From Streptomyces sp. NBC_00461 (GTDB lineage Bacteria > Actinomycetota > Actinomycetes > Streptomycetales > Streptomycetaceae), in NCBI RefSeq assembly GCF_036013935.1, contig NZ_CP107902.1, positions 5,303,001 through 5,367,000 on the forward strand: DNA of 64,000 nt, written 5' to 3'. Shown here one piece after another: positions 18,088 through 26,975 of this stretch. Below the pieces are notes generated by a model. The model worked only from the letters and a program-made list of their open reading frames with translations, was not told where the DNA came from and made no database searches. The translations under genes were made by a program, and so were the position numbers. Each line of letters starts with the position of its first letter. The stretch's first letter is position 1.

Positions 18088-19338
18088 CTACTTGGCGGCG
18101 GCGGCCTGGGCCGCGACCATCGCGTCCTTGGGTGACTGGGACCCGCTGAGGGCGGACTGGACGGCCTTCCACATCTGCTCGGAGATCTTGGGGTACTTGG
18201 TGCCGAGGTCGTCGCTGGTGCGTCCCTTGGCCGCCTTGACCGCCTCGATCCACGGCGTCAGCTCCGCGTTGGCCGCCTTCTGCTTGGCCTGGACGGTGCC
18301 GGTGGGGGCCACGTAGGACAGCGTTTTGTCGGTGAAGTTCAGGTTCTCGTCGCCGGTCAGGCAGGAGACCAGCTTCTGCGAGGTGGTGTAGCGGCCGGTG
18401 TCCTTCTGGACCGGGACGGTGACGAACTCGCCGCCGGTGGGGGCGGAGGCGTTGCCTCCCGCGGCGGCAGGGATGGGCAGGACGCCGTAGTCGAGGCCGC
18501 CCTTGTCGGCGGCTGCGAGCTGCCAGGTGCCATTCTCGGCGAACGCGTAGTCGCCGCTCGCGAACTCCTGCCAGCTGGTGGTCTGGGTGTTGTTGATGAC
18601 CGAGTTGGGCGCGTAGCCCTGCTTCAGCCAGTTCTTCCACAGCGACAGCGCCGAGACGCCCTGAGGCGAGTCGAGCTTGGTCAGCTTCGCGCCCGAGCCC
18701 CAGAACCAGGGCAGGAACTGGAAGCTGCCCTCCTCCGTGCCGATCGCCGAGAACGTAATGCCCTTCTTCCCCGCCTGCTTGACCTTGGCGAGCGCTGCGG
18801 TCAGCGACTTCCAGTCCTTGACCGAGGCGATGTCCACGCCGGCCGCCTTCAGGACCTTCTTGTTGTAGTAGAGGGCGAGGGTGTTGGCGCCGATCGGTGT
18901 GCCGTAGGTCTTGCCGCCCGACTGGCCGGCGGCGAGCAGGTTGGGGTCGACCTTGGAGGTGTCGATCTTGTTGTCGTCGGTCGTGGTGAGCACGCCCGCC
19001 TCCGCCAGCGTCGACACCACGGGGTTGTCGACGATCAGTACGTCCGGGGAGTTGCCCTGCTGCGCCGCGAGCAGCGTCTTGTTCGTCAGGTCACTGGTGT
19101 CGAACGCAGTCCGCTTGATCTTCACGGCGGCGCCCTTGCCGCAGGTGTCCAGCACCTGGGCCCAGGACGAGGTCTTGTCGAACTGCGGGTAGGGGTCCCA
19201 GATGGTGTACGTGCCGCTGCCGGCGCCCTTGGTGTCCGCGCTGCCAGAGCCGGAGGAGCAGGCGGTGGCACCGGCGGCCACGGCCAGAGCGGTCAGGGCC
19301 GCGACGGTCAGACGGCGCTGTCTGGAAGAGCTGTGCAT
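18088..19338 (-). CDS. Extracellular sugar-binding lipoprotein of the ABC importer
   Basis: 416 residues. Lipoprotein signal: RRLTVAALTALAVAAG then ATACSSG, lipidated Cys at about 31. The mature part has the cluster-1 solute-binding fold (LLAAQQGNSPDVLIVD, YYNKKVLKAAGV, WQEFASGDYAFAENG). ATG 19338 is preferred over a far upstream ATG because AGGAA lies 8 bases before it. It captures the oligosaccharide freed by the secreted hydrolases and delivers it to the permease pair. Confidence 0.92.
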   Translation of the reverse strand: MHSSSRQRRLTVAALTALAVAAGATACSSGSGSADTKGAGSGTYTIWDPYPQFDKTSSWAQVLDTCGKGAAVKIKRTAFDTSDLTNKTLLAAQQGNSPDVLIVDNPVVSTLAEAGVLTTTDDNKIDTSKVDPNLLAAGQSGGKTYGTPIGANTLALYYNKKVLKAAGVDIASVKDWKSLTAALAKVKQAGKKGITFSAIGTEEGSFQFLPWFWGSGAKLTKLDSPQGVSALSLWKNWLKQGYAPNSVINNTQTTSWQEFASGDYAFAENGTWQLAAADKGGLDYGVLPIPAAAGGNASAPTGGEFVTVPVQKDTGRYTTSQKLVSCLTGDENLNFTDKTLSYVAPTGTVQAKQKAANAELTPWIEAVKAAKGRTSDDLGTKYPKISEQMWKAVQSALSGSQSPKDAMVAAQAAAAK

Positions 19339-19467
19339 GGCAGGGTTCCTTTGCTTTTGGGCATGCGGGTGCCGAGGCACGGGGTGGGGAGGAGAGGCGG
19401 GCACGGAGAACGGCGCCGCTGAGCAGTTCGTCGGGTGGTGTGGGGCGGTGGGCGTGGATGGGGTAGG

Positions 19468-20514
19468 TCAGAGGGTGGTGGCGGGCCCGTCGCCCGCGGT
19501 GGGCGTGGCTTGCGCGGGCCCTGTACTCGCCCGCAGGGAGATCGGCGGCGCCAGGAGATGGTGCCGGGGTGGAGCGCCGGGATGGCCGAGCCGCTCCACC
19601 AGCAGGTCGACGGCGCGCCGGCCCATCTCCTCCGCCGGTACGTCCGCCGCGGTGAGCTGCGGGGTCACCGTCTCCGCCCACCGGCCGGCGACGACCCCGG
19701 TGACGGAGAAGTCGCGCGGGACATGCCGGCCGGCCTGGGCGAGACCCCGGTAGAGGCCGCCCAGCGCGGCCTCGTTCAGCGTGACCAGGCCGGTGGTGGC
19801 CGGATCGTCATGCAGGATCTGTTCCAGGCATGCCTGGCCGGAGGCGGCGTCGTCCCCGCAACAGTACGTCCGCACCGTCAGCCCGCGCTCGGCCGCGGCC
19901 TTGGTGAAGCCCTCCAGCCCGCGGTGCGCGGACTCGTACCCGGCCCGCAGCAGCTGCTCGGGCCGGTTGACGAGGGCGATCCGGCTGTGGCCGAGGTCCG
20001 CCAGGTGGTGCACGCACGCCGCGGCGAGTGCGGTGTGGTCCAGGCCGACCCACCAGCCGCTTTCCGGATGGGCGGTGCGGCCGATGGCGATGGAGGGGAA
20101 GTCCAGGTCGGCCAGATGATCGATCCGGTCGTCCTCCAGCCTGATCTCCATCAGGATCGCCCCGTCGACCCGCCGCTCCCCCAGCAGCCGCTGGAACGAG
20201 CGGTCACTGTCCACACCGCTCGGGGACAGCAGCACGTCGTAGTCGTAGGCCGCGGCGGCCTCCACCACACTGCCGATGAAGTCCAGCTGCATGCCCGTGT
20301 AGTGGTTCCCGGCCGGCGGGAAGACCAGACCGATCGTGCTGGTCCGGCCGTTGGCCAGGGCTCGCGCACTGGCGTTGGGCCGGTAGCCCAGCTCGTCGAT
20401 GACTTCCTGGATCTTCTGGCGGGTGTCGTCCGACACGGGACGCTTGCCGCTCAGCGCGTACGAGACGGTGGAGCGCGAGACACCGGCTCGCCGGGCGATC
20501 TCACCGATGTTCAC
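19468..20514 (-). CDS. LacI/GalR-family repressor of the carbohydrate operon
   Basis: 348 residues. Helix-turn-helix and hinge at 1-56 (IGEIARRAGVSRSTVSYALS, NASARALANGR), then a periplasmic-binding-protein-like effector domain (TIGLVFPPAGNHYTG onward). GTG 20514 is chosen because AAGGAG lies 5 bases upstream; the extra upstream frame has no RBS. First gene of the leftward operon. Three copies of the palindrome cgaaccggttcg (or one variant) lie between its start and the divergent kinase gene, indicating autoregulation and control of everything downstream. The inducer is presumably the imported oligosaccharide. Confidence 0.93.
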   Translation of the reverse strand: MNIGEIARRAGVSRSTVSYALSGKRPVSDDTRQKIQEVIDELGYRPNASARALANGRTSTIGLVFPPAGNHYTGMQLDFIGSVVEAAAAYDYDVLLSPSGVDSDRSFQRLLGERRVDGAILMEIRLEDDRIDHLADLDFPSIAIGRTAHPESGWWVGLDHTALAAACVHHLADLGHSRIALVNRPEQLLRAGYESAHRGLEGFTKAAAERGLTVRTYCCGDDAASGQACLEQILHDDPATTGLVTLNEAALGGLYRGLAQAGRHVPRDFSVTGVVAGRWAETVTPQLTAADVPAEEMGRRAVDLLVERLGHPGAPPRHHLLAPPISLRASTGPAQATPTAGDGPATTL

Positions 20515-20528
20515 GGCGACTCCTTGCT

Positions 20529-20540
20529 CGAACCGATTCG
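20529..20540. promoter_or_regulatory. LacI operator O1
   Basis: cgaaccgattcg, one base off the perfect palindrome, placed in the leader right before the ribosome-binding site of the lacI-type gene. Confidence 0.7.
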
Positions 20541-20620
20541 ATGTTCCGTGAAACGGAAGGTCCGGCCGTGTAGGTGCTGGGAGTGGGTACTGCGGTGAAA
20601 AGTCAACGACCACCGGTCGT

Positions 20621-20632
20621 CGAACCGGTTCG
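20621..20632. promoter_or_regulatory. LacI operator O2
   Basis: Perfect 12-bp palindrome cgaaccggttcg with the central CG step typical of LacI-family sites. The flank (tgaagcg) is shared with O3. Confidence 0.82.
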
Positions 20633-20774
20633 GTGAAGCGAAGATAAGAACGCCCCAGAGGGTTGTCAACGCCTGCGGCGAAACTTCTCGAAACAATCCT
20701 GTAACCCGGATGATCTGCGGACTCCGCTTGCGTCAGAGATATTGCTGAGGGTTTTCCTCGCTGCTAGGTTCCTG

Positions 20775-20786
20775 CGAACCGGTTCG
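20775..20786. promoter_or_regulatory. LacI operator O3
   Basis: Second perfect copy of cgaaccggttcg. With its 3' flank it matches O2 over 20 bp with one or two differences. The 154-bp spacing from O2 would allow looping; it could also control a rightward promoter. Confidence 0.8.
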
Positions 20787-20943
20787 ATGAAGCGATCCGT
20801 CCGGTGACGGGGGACCGTTCCGGACAGCCCTGTTCAGGGAGACTTGTGGACGACTTACCGCCGTCACCTCAGATGGGATGAGGCGCACGATCCTCATGTC
20901 TGGGTGTGCTGTGCCCATGTTGTGCCCACGTATCGTCTTCCGG

Positions 20944-21987
20944 GTGACTGATGCGACCCGGGCCGACCGGACTGACATGCCCGGCAGCGTCCTCGCCGAG
21001 CTGGCAGACGCCTTCGGGATCGAAGAAGTGAGGGAGCGCCGCTACCTCGCCGACGGGCTGATGAACGTGAACTGGAAGGTCGACACTCCGGTCGGGCCAT
21101 TCGCTCTCAAGCGGGTCACCGACGTGTCACTTGACCGGCTGAGCCGAAACCTCGGCGTGCTTGCTGCGCTCGCCGGCGACGGCATCCCGGTCAGTGCTCC
21201 TGTCACCACCTCTGCCGGTTCACTGGTCGCGGAGGTGGGTGGCGGCGTCTGGTGCCTGTTCCCGTGGGCGGCCGGTGCTCATGTCCGGGGTATTGATCTC
21301 AGCCTGTCCCAGGCGGCATCACTGGGCGTTCAGCTGGGTCGTCTGCATGTGAGCCTGGGCCGGGCCTGTGGCCGAGGCTTGCTGCCCGTCGTGCCCGATG
21401 CGGTCACTGCGGAGGTCACGTCGCCGGAGCAGGCTGTTGAGAAGTCGCACCGCCTCACCGCGGCAGTGGCCGACAAGGGGACCGGCAGCGCCTTCGACGT
21501 GGCGGCCGTCGCCGCTCTTGATCAACGTCGGGAGCTGATCGCCGAGCACGCCGACCGCTGCCCGCGGCAGGCGACCCCTGAAGGTGCGCACGGGTGGACG
21601 CATGGTGACGTCCAGTACCGGAACCTGCTGTGGGAGGGCGAGAAGCTTGCCGCCGTCCTGGACTGGGACCGGGTCGGAGTGCGCCCGTACGCGGAAGAGG
21701 TCGTGCGGACCGCGCAGGTGCAGTTCGGGGTGGACGGGGTGTTCGACCTCGCGCGCGTCTCGGCGTTCGTCGGCGGGTACCGGTCCGTGATGCCGCTGGA
21801 GGACACTGCGCTCGCGGATGGTGTTCGCCGGCTGTGGTGGAAGCGGATGACGGACTTCTGGCAGCTGGAGTTCCACTACGACCGCGGTGACTTCTCCTGC
21901 GATGAGCTGTTCACCGCGGACGAGGCGTTGTTGCACTGGTGGTCGGACCGGCTGGATCAGGTCGAGGACGTGTTCGTCGCCGGATAG
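20944..21987 (+). CDS. APH-family phosphotransferase (aminoglycoside/homoserine-kinase-like)
   Basis: 347-residue ATP-dependent small-molecule kinase of the APH fold. The N-lobe has YLADGLMNVNWKVDT and PFALKRV (Lys for ATP). The catalytic loop is HGDVQYRNLLW (Asp and Asn) and the metal-binding motif is VLDWDRVG. The substrate cannot be named; resistance and metabolic kinases share these motifs. GTG 20944 is favoured; ATG 20977 is possible; no good Shine-Dalgarno is seen before either, so a leaderless message is possible. It converges with, and overlaps by 31 bp, the glycosyltransferase gene. Confidence 0.85.
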   Translation: MTDATRADRTDMPGSVLAELADAFGIEEVRERRYLADGLMNVNWKVDTPVGPFALKRVTDVSLDRLSRNLGVLAALAGDGIPVSAPVTTSAGSLVAEVGGGVWCLFPWAAGAHVRGIDLSLSQAASLGVQLGRLHVSLGRACGRGLLPVVPDAVTAEVTSPEQAVEKSHRLTAAVADKGTGSAFDVAAVAALDQRRELIAEHADRCPRQATPEGAHGWTHGDVQYRNLLWEGEKLAAVLDWDRVGVRPYAEEVVRTAQVQFGVDGVFDLARVSAFVGGYRSVMPLEDTALADGVRRLWWKRMTDFWQLEFHYDRGDFSCDELFTADEALLHWWSDRLDQVEDVFVAG

Positions 21988-23123
21988 ATCCCGAGGGTTT
22001 CGAGGTCCGGCAGACGCGGCCGGGTGAAGCTTGCCGCGTGCTGCCGGGCCTGTTCTCCCAAGGCGTGGTCGGCGGTGCGGATGGCGTCCGCCCACGCCTG
22101 TGGTCCTGCCGTGTGAGGCAGGACGATTCCGGCCGGGCCGATGGCTTCGGGGATGCCGCCCCGGTCGGTGCCGATGCTTGGCGTCCCGTGCAGCGCGGCT
22201 TCGATGATCACCCGGGGGAATGCGTCCTCCACCGTGGAGGGCACCAGCAGAAGGCGGTGGCTGCGGTAGAGGGGGTTCATGTCGTAGACCCGCGCGACGA
22301 AGGTCGTGTTGGGGTAGGCGGTGAACTGGTCCGCGGTGTTCCACCAGCCTTCGACCAGGGTGAAGTGCTGTTCCGGCATGGCGCGGATGAGCTGGTGCAT
22401 GAGGTCGGAGCCCTTCGCGGGGATCGGGTTGACCATGAGCACTGACCTGGTTCGCGTCATGGGGTGGCTCGGCTGGGGTGGTGCGAACGGCGGGTGCAGG
22501 ACGGCGAGATGTGTTCCGTCGGTCTGTGGTGCTCGTCGGCGGACGAATTCGGAGACGGCCAGACCATGGTGCGGGTGGCCGGCGAGGACTCCGAGTCCGG
22601 TCTTCGACACGGAGTGCAGGATGCCCGCGATGAGTGCGGTGGGTCGGGCCTGGCGTACGCGCAGGTCGTCCAGGATCGCGACCGGGGCTGCGGTGGCACG
22701 GCCGTGGGCGGTCAGGCGGGCGAAGAAGTCGACGTCCTCGCTCATGAACAGGTCGTCTTGATACCCGCCCACCTCCTTGAAGGCGGTGGCGAATTGGGCG
22801 ACGCCCTGCGCGCCGCCGTGGGCAGTGCGGTAGTGGTCCCAGTAAGCGCACAGGAGGCGTGCCCCGAGCCGCTTGGGTGTGTAGAGGGGCGGGATGGCAC
22901 CGCCGACGGCCCCGGTGTCCATCGCGGCCGCTGCCGCGGTGATCGCTTCCATGGGCAGCGCGACATCGGCATCCGTGAAGAACAGCCGCCGGCCGTGGGC
23001 GGCGGCCGCAGCACTGTTGCGGACCCGGCCGATGCTGCGGACGCTCTCGCTGATCACCCGGACGCCGAAGGTGGCGGCCATGTGGGCGGTGGCGTCGGTG
23101 GAGGCGTTGTCGACCACGATCAC
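21957..23123 (-). CDS. Glycosyltransferase: GT2 domain joined to a GT4-type C-terminal half, N-terminus damaged
   Basis: 388-residue frame. Residues 1-200 are a GT2 (GT-A) domain: VVDNASTDATA, FFTDADVAL (DXD), EVGGYQDDLFMSEDVDFFAR. From about residue 220 a second segment, VLMVNPIPAKGSDL through VPSTVEDAFPRVIIEAALHG and TPSIGTDRGGIPEAIG, is the C-terminal (nucleotide-sugar) lobe of a GT-B enzyme. The GT-B acceptor lobe is missing. The GTG start lies in the middle of the normal GT2 N-terminus: the upstream codons continue the domain but contain an amber stop (see 23124-23258). The product is thus likely inactive unless the stop is read through. Confidence 0.65.
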   Translation of the reverse strand: MIVVDNASTDATAHMAATFGVRVISESVRSIGRVRNSAAAAAHGRRLFFTDADVALPMEAITAAAAAMDTGAVGGAIPPLYTPKRLGARLLCAYWDHYRTAHGGAQGVAQFATAFKEVGGYQDDLFMSEDVDFFARLTAHGRATAAPVAILDDLRVRQARPTALIAGILHSVSKTGLGVLAGHPHHGLAVSEFVRRRAPQTDGTHLAVLHPPFAPPQPSHPMTRTRSVLMVNPIPAKGSDLMHQLIRAMPEQHFTLVEGWWNTADQFTAYPNTTFVARVYDMNPLYRSHRLLLVPSTVEDAFPRVIIEAALHGTPSIGTDRGGIPEAIGPAGIVLPHTAGPQAWADAIRTADHALGEQARQHAASFTRPRLPDLETLGIYPATNTSST

Positions 23124-23258
23124 CTCCCCCTGCTCACCGCTGGTCTCCTCCTACCGTGAGAGGGAGGCGAGGACGGTGGGGAGGTAGCGGGGCAGGTAGG
23201 CGGCTTCGGGCTGGGGAGAGCCGTCGCTCCGGGTCGATTCCAGCCGGTACGGGGTCAC
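23124..23258 (-). pseudogene. Cut-off N-terminal part of the glycosyltransferase, with in-frame TAG
   Basis: Reading upstream in the same frame gives EAAYLPRYLPTVLASLSR, then TAG (23151-23153), then EETSGEQGEVIVVDNASTD. In GT2 enzymes AAYLPRxLxxLxxQ runs straight into EVIVVDNxSTD, so the TAG has probably replaced a sense codon (CAG to TAG is one step). The usual first strand (VVIPAxN) is not evident before it. Confidence 0.6.
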
Positions 23259-23266
23259 TTACGGTG

Positions 23267-24211
23267 TCACTGCCTGCGGCGGGCGGATGGCACGGGCACC
23301 GGGGCGACGCCCTCGATGACGGTGTTGCTGATGGTGCCGATGCCCTCGACCGTCATGGTGACGATGTCGCCGGGGACGAGCGGCGGGGGTTCGAAGGTGC
23401 CGCCGCGGCCCCAGAGTTCGGCCAGGCAGCCGCCGTTGCCGCAGGTGCCGGAGCCCAGGACGTCGCCGGGGCGGATCCAGGTGCCGCGGGAGGCGTACGC
23501 CGCCATCTCCTCGAACGTCCAGGCCATGTTGGCCAGTTGGTCCTGGCCGACGGTCTCGCCGTTGACCTGGACGGTCAGGGCGAGGTCGAGGAAGCCTTCC
23601 GGGTTGCGGTGGGGTTCGAGTTCGTCGGCGGTGACGAGCCAGGGGCCGAGGGTGGTTGCGGTGTCCTTGGCCTTGGCCGGGCCGAGCTTGACCTTCATCT
23701 CGCGGCCCTGCAGGTCGCGGGCGGACCAGTCGTTGAGGATCGTGTAGCCGAGGATGTGTTCGCGTGCCTTCTCGGGGGTCAGGTCCCGGCCGGGCTTGCC
23801 GATGACGGCGGCCACTTCGAGTTCGAAGTCGAAGCGTGCGCAACCCGGCGGCACCGGCACGTCGTCGTGGGCGCCGATCACCGAGTACGGGTTGGTGAAG
23901 TAGAACGCGGGGGCTTCGTACCACTCGTCGGGGACGGTGTCGCCGTATCCCTGGGCGATGCCCGCGACATGGCCCTCGAAGGTCATGTAGTCACGTACGG
24001 TCGGCGGTCGCAGCGGTGGCAGCAGCCGTACGTCGGCCAGGGGCAGCGGCAGGGAGCCGGTCAGGGCGCGTTCGCCCGCCCCGCGCAGGGACTGCTCGCC
24101 CTCCAAGACCAGATCCAGCAGTTCGCCGGGGTGTTCGAACGGGTGGACCTGGTCGCCGGCGACAACTCCCGGCTGCCGTTTCCCGTCGTGCACGAAGGTC
24201 GCGAACCTCAT
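23267..24211 (-). CDS. Fumarylacetoacetate hydrolase family protein
   Basis: 314 residues, metal-dependent C-C bond hydrolase/decarboxylase of the FAH superfamily, active in catabolism of acylpyruvates and aromatic ring-cleavage products. Landmarks: YMTFEGHVAGI, the metal ligands in FDFELEVAAVIGKPGRDL (ExE), ILNDWSARDLQ, KDTATTLGPWLV and GSGTCGNGGCL. ATG 24211 overlaps the MFS stop by 4 bp, so it is translationally coupled to the transporter. Together with the MBL hydrolase it suggests uptake or export and hydrolysis of one aromatic or lactone-type compound. Confidence 0.9.
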   Translation of the reverse strand: MRFATFVHDGKRQPGVVAGDQVHPFEHPGELLDLVLEGEQSLRGAGERALTGSLPLPLADVRLLPPLRPPTVRDYMTFEGHVAGIAQGYGDTVPDEWYEAPAFYFTNPYSVIGAHDDVPVPPGCARFDFELEVAAVIGKPGRDLTPEKAREHILGYTILNDWSARDLQGREMKVKLGPAKAKDTATTLGPWLVTADELEPHRNPEGFLDLALTVQVNGETVGQDQLANMAWTFEEMAAYASRGTWIRPGDVLGSGTCGNGGCLAELWGRGGTFEPPPLVPGDIVTMTVEGIGTISNTVIEGVAPVPVPSARRRQ

Positions 24212-25812
24212 GCCGCGCTCCCCTCGGTCTCGACCGACAGCGTGCCGCTGCGCCCGAAGCCGACGAAGACGGCGGCGATCACGGCGGCGGAGATACAGGC
24301 GACGGCGGTGAGGATCAGTCCGTTGTTGTAGCCGTGGGCGAGTGCGTCCGTGGTGTACGGGGCGAGCTTGGCGCTGAGCGGACCGAGGTCGGCGCTGTGC
24401 AGGGCGAGCGGGCCGCCCTCGTGCAGGACGGCGGAGGCGATGCCGTGCTCCTTGGGGGTCAGGCCCGCGTCGGCGAGGCTGCCGGTGATCTGACGTGCGG
24501 CCATGCCGAGGGCGACGGCGCCGACGATGGCGGGGCCGAGGGTCTGGCCGAGGTCGCGGACCAGGCTGGTGGTGGCGCCCGCCATGCCGGTCAGGGTGGG
24601 CGGTACGACGTTGACGGCGGCGGCGGTGAGGGCGGCGACGACCAGACCGAAGCCGACACCGTTGAGCACCAGCGGTCCGAGCAGGGGTATCAGGCCGCTT
24701 TCGTGGATCGGCACCGCCCACAGCCACAGTTGGGCGCCGGCCAGCGAGACGAACCCGGTGACGAGCATGGGGCCGGGGCCCACCCGGTGCAGCAGCCGGA
24801 CGAGCAGCGGCCAGATGAGCGGGGTGACGCCCTGGATGATCAGGAAGGGCACCGCGGCCTGGAAGGGGCCCTGGTGCTGGATGACGCCGAGGCGGATGCT
24901 CAGGTCGTACGCGCCGCCGAGGAAGCCGAACATGCCGATCACCGCCATCGCGGCCGACGCGGCGAAGGCCGGGATGCGGAACAGCTCCAGACGCAGCATC
25001 GGGGCCGCGCTGCGCCTCTCCACCAGCACGAACGCGGCGATGAACACGGCGAAGGCGACGAAGGACGCGACGACGGGCGCTGAGCTCCAGCCGTCGGAGG
25101 GGCCTTGGATGATGCCGTACAGCAGGGCGAGCATAGCCACGGCGATGGCGATCTGGCCCGGCCAGTCGAGGGAGCGGCCCTCGGGGGCGCTGGACTCGGC
25201 GGCCAGCAGCCAGGCACCCACCGCGGTGATCACGGCGAGCACGCCGATCACGCCGAACGCCCACTGGAAGGAGGCGTGTTCGACGATCCCGCCGGACATC
25301 AGCGGGGCGAGGAAGGCGCCGAGCGACAGGGCCGTGGTCCAGGAGGCCAGCCCCTTGGCTCGCGCGGCCGGGGTGGTCGTGATCGCGGTGATCATGGACA
25401 GGGAGGCGGGGAAGAGCGCGGCGGCTCCGATGCCGGAGATCGCCTGCCCGGTGATCAACTGGGCTGCCGAGTGGGAGGTGGCGGACACCAGGTAGCCGAT
25501 GGCGGACAGCAGCGCCGCGCCCACCACCAGTTTCTTACGGCCGTACAGGTCGCCCACGACGCCGAAGGTCAGCGCGAGGACGGCGGCGGGCACCAGGAAG
25601 GCGTCACTGATCCAGGTCAGTTCTCCGCCGGAGGCATGGAGGGTGCGCTGCATGACGCCGTTGATCGCGGCGGGCAGGACCAGTCCGATCTGGGCCAGGC
25701 AGACGGCCAGACAGCCGGCAATGATCGTGCGGGTGTGGCGTGCCGTGGCGGCCGGTGGGGTGTCGGACGACGTCAGGGCGGTGGATGGGTCGTAGGCGGG
25801 GACGGAGACCAT
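24208..25812 (-). CDS. MFS transporter, DHA2 (14-helix) family
   Basis: 534-residue membrane transporter with the proton-driven drug-efflux layout. The first helix is about IIAGCLAVCLAQIGLVLPAA; the loop 2-3 motif A appears as GVVGDLYGRKKLVV, and motif C-like GISGIGAAALFPAS lies in helix 5. The ATG is preceded by GGAGGAGAC, a very strong ribosome-binding site. It probably moves the compound metabolised by the coupled FAH hydrolase. Confidence 0.9.
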   Translation of the reverse strand: MVSVPAYDPSTALTSSDTPPAATARHTRTIIAGCLAVCLAQIGLVLPAAINGVMQRTLHASGGELTWISDAFLVPAAVLALTFGVVGDLYGRKKLVVGAALLSAIGYLVSATSHSAAQLITGQAISGIGAAALFPASLSMITAITTTPAARAKGLASWTTALSLGAFLAPLMSGGIVEHASFQWAFGVIGVLAVITAVGAWLLAAESSAPEGRSLDWPGQIAIAVAMLALLYGIIQGPSDGWSSAPVVASFVAFAVFIAAFVLVERRSAAPMLRLELFRIPAFAASAAMAVIGMFGFLGGAYDLSIRLGVIQHQGPFQAAVPFLIIQGVTPLIWPLLVRLLHRVGPGPMLVTGFVSLAGAQLWLWAVPIHESGLIPLLGPLVLNGVGFGLVVAALTAAAVNVVPPTLTGMAGATTSLVRDLGQTLGPAIVGAVALGMAARQITGSLADAGLTPKEHGIASAVLHEGGPLALHSADLGPLSAKLAPYTTDALAHGYNNGLILTAVACISAAVIAAVFVGFGRSGTLSVETEGSAA

Positions 25813-25941
25813 GTCTCCTCCTTGGAGGGGTTGGCGGGACGTGCGGCCCGAAGGGGGAATGCGGGGAGTTGGGCGCGCCGGAGGGGGCGGTGCGCCGGTC
25901 GCGGAGGGCGGGGCCTCGTCAGGGCGAGCGGGGGAGCGTCG

Positions 25942-26880
25942 TCAGACGCGGGTACAGAGCTCGGCCATGCAGCCGAAAAGCCCGGGGCCGTCGAGCGGGG
26001 GCAGGGTGGGGTCGAGCTCCCGGTAGACGGTGTGCACGTTGACGGCGAGGCGTTCGCTCTCGTGCAGGTCCGCGAAGCGGCCGAGGCGGATGTCGCGGGC
26101 CGCGTCCATGGCCGGCATGCCGGCGGTGAACCGGGCGGTGGCTTGCTCATGGACGTGTTCGAGGTAGTCGCGGATCTCGCGGACGGCCTGTTTGGTGGTG
26201 ACGGGACCGTGGCCGGGTACGACGATGTCCGCGTCGAGGCCGAGCAGCAGGTCGCAGGCGGCGAGCCAGCGGGTGAAGGGGCCGTGCCAGACGACCGGTG
26301 CCGCCCCGGCGAAGACGATGTCGCCGGTGTAGACCGTCCGGGCCCGCGGCACGTGCACGATCGTGTCGCCGGCGCTGTGCGCGGGGCCCACGTCGATGAG
26401 GCGGACCTCGGTGCCGCCGATGTCCAGGACGGTCTCGCCGTCGAAGACCCGGTTCGGCAGGGCGGGTTCGATGCCGGTGTAGTCGAAGCGGCCGAAGATT
26501 CGTCGCGCGAAGTGTCCGGCGGGGCTGTCCATACCGGTCAGTGCCAGCATCTCGGCCGGACCCACCTGCCGCATGTCGGCCACGGACCCGCGGGCCGCGA
26601 TGATCTCGGCGTGGGCCACGAGCTGGTTGCCGAACCAGTGGTCGCCGTTGCCGTGGGTGTTGACCACGGTGGCGATCGGCGCGGTGGCGGTCAGCGGCGT
26701 GAGCGCGTCGAGCATGGTCCTGGTCAGCCGCAGGTCGTAGAGGGTGTCGACGAGCAGTGACTCGCCCCGGCCGGTGATCAGCCCGGCGTTGCTCATGCCC
26801 CATCCGACAGTGTCCGCGATCCAGGCGTAACAGCCGTGTCCGAGCTCGACACAGCCTGTTCGGGATGCCACGGAAGCCAC
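25942..26880 (-). CDS. MBL-fold metallohydrolase
   Basis: 312 residues. The metal motif reads THGNGDHWFGN, i.e. HxNxDH in place of HxHxDH, a variant known in a subgroup of the fold; further ligands are in GPAHSAGDT, VYTGDIVFAG and VPGHGPVT. GTG 26880 (MASVASRTG) has AGGAGG directly upstream; a longer frame to 27000 would cross the operator and is rejected. Divergent from a TetR gene with a palindrome between them, so it is likely that regulator's target. The substrate may be a lactone or thioester. Confidence 0.87.
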   Translation of the reverse strand: MASVASRTGCVELGHGCYAWIADTVGWGMSNAGLITGRGESLLVDTLYDLRLTRTMLDALTPLTATAPIATVVNTHGNGDHWFGNQLVAHAEIIAARGSVADMRQVGPAEMLALTGMDSPAGHFARRIFGRFDYTGIEPALPNRVFDGETVLDIGGTEVRLIDVGPAHSAGDTIVHVPRARTVYTGDIVFAGAAPVVWHGPFTRWLAACDLLLGLDADIVVPGHGPVTTKQAVREIRDYLEHVHEQATARFTAGMPAMDAARDIRLGRFADLHESERLAVNVHTVYRELDPTLPPLDGPGLFGCMAELCTRV

Positions 26881-26925
26881 GTTGCCTCCTGTTTCGCCCC
26901 GCAACAGATAGCGAGACCTAAGTAT

Positions 26926-26949
26926 ATTGTTGGACTGGAGTCCATCAAT
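26926..26949. promoter_or_regulatory. 24-bp palindromic operator between MBL and TetR genes
   Basis: attgttggact, two central bases, then agtccatcaat: complementary except for one symmetric T/T position. It lies 27 bp from the TetR start and 46 bp from the MBL start and overlaps a TATATT-like element, as expected for a shared TetR operator. Confidence 0.7.
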
Positions 26950-26975
26950 GGAGGACAATCTAAGAAGGTCGTGTG

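Noticed and set aside
9036..20514. Search for an ABC ATPase gene in the sugar operon
   Set aside because: None is present; CUT1 systems in Streptomyces commonly use a shared ATPase, so the operon is not considered broken.
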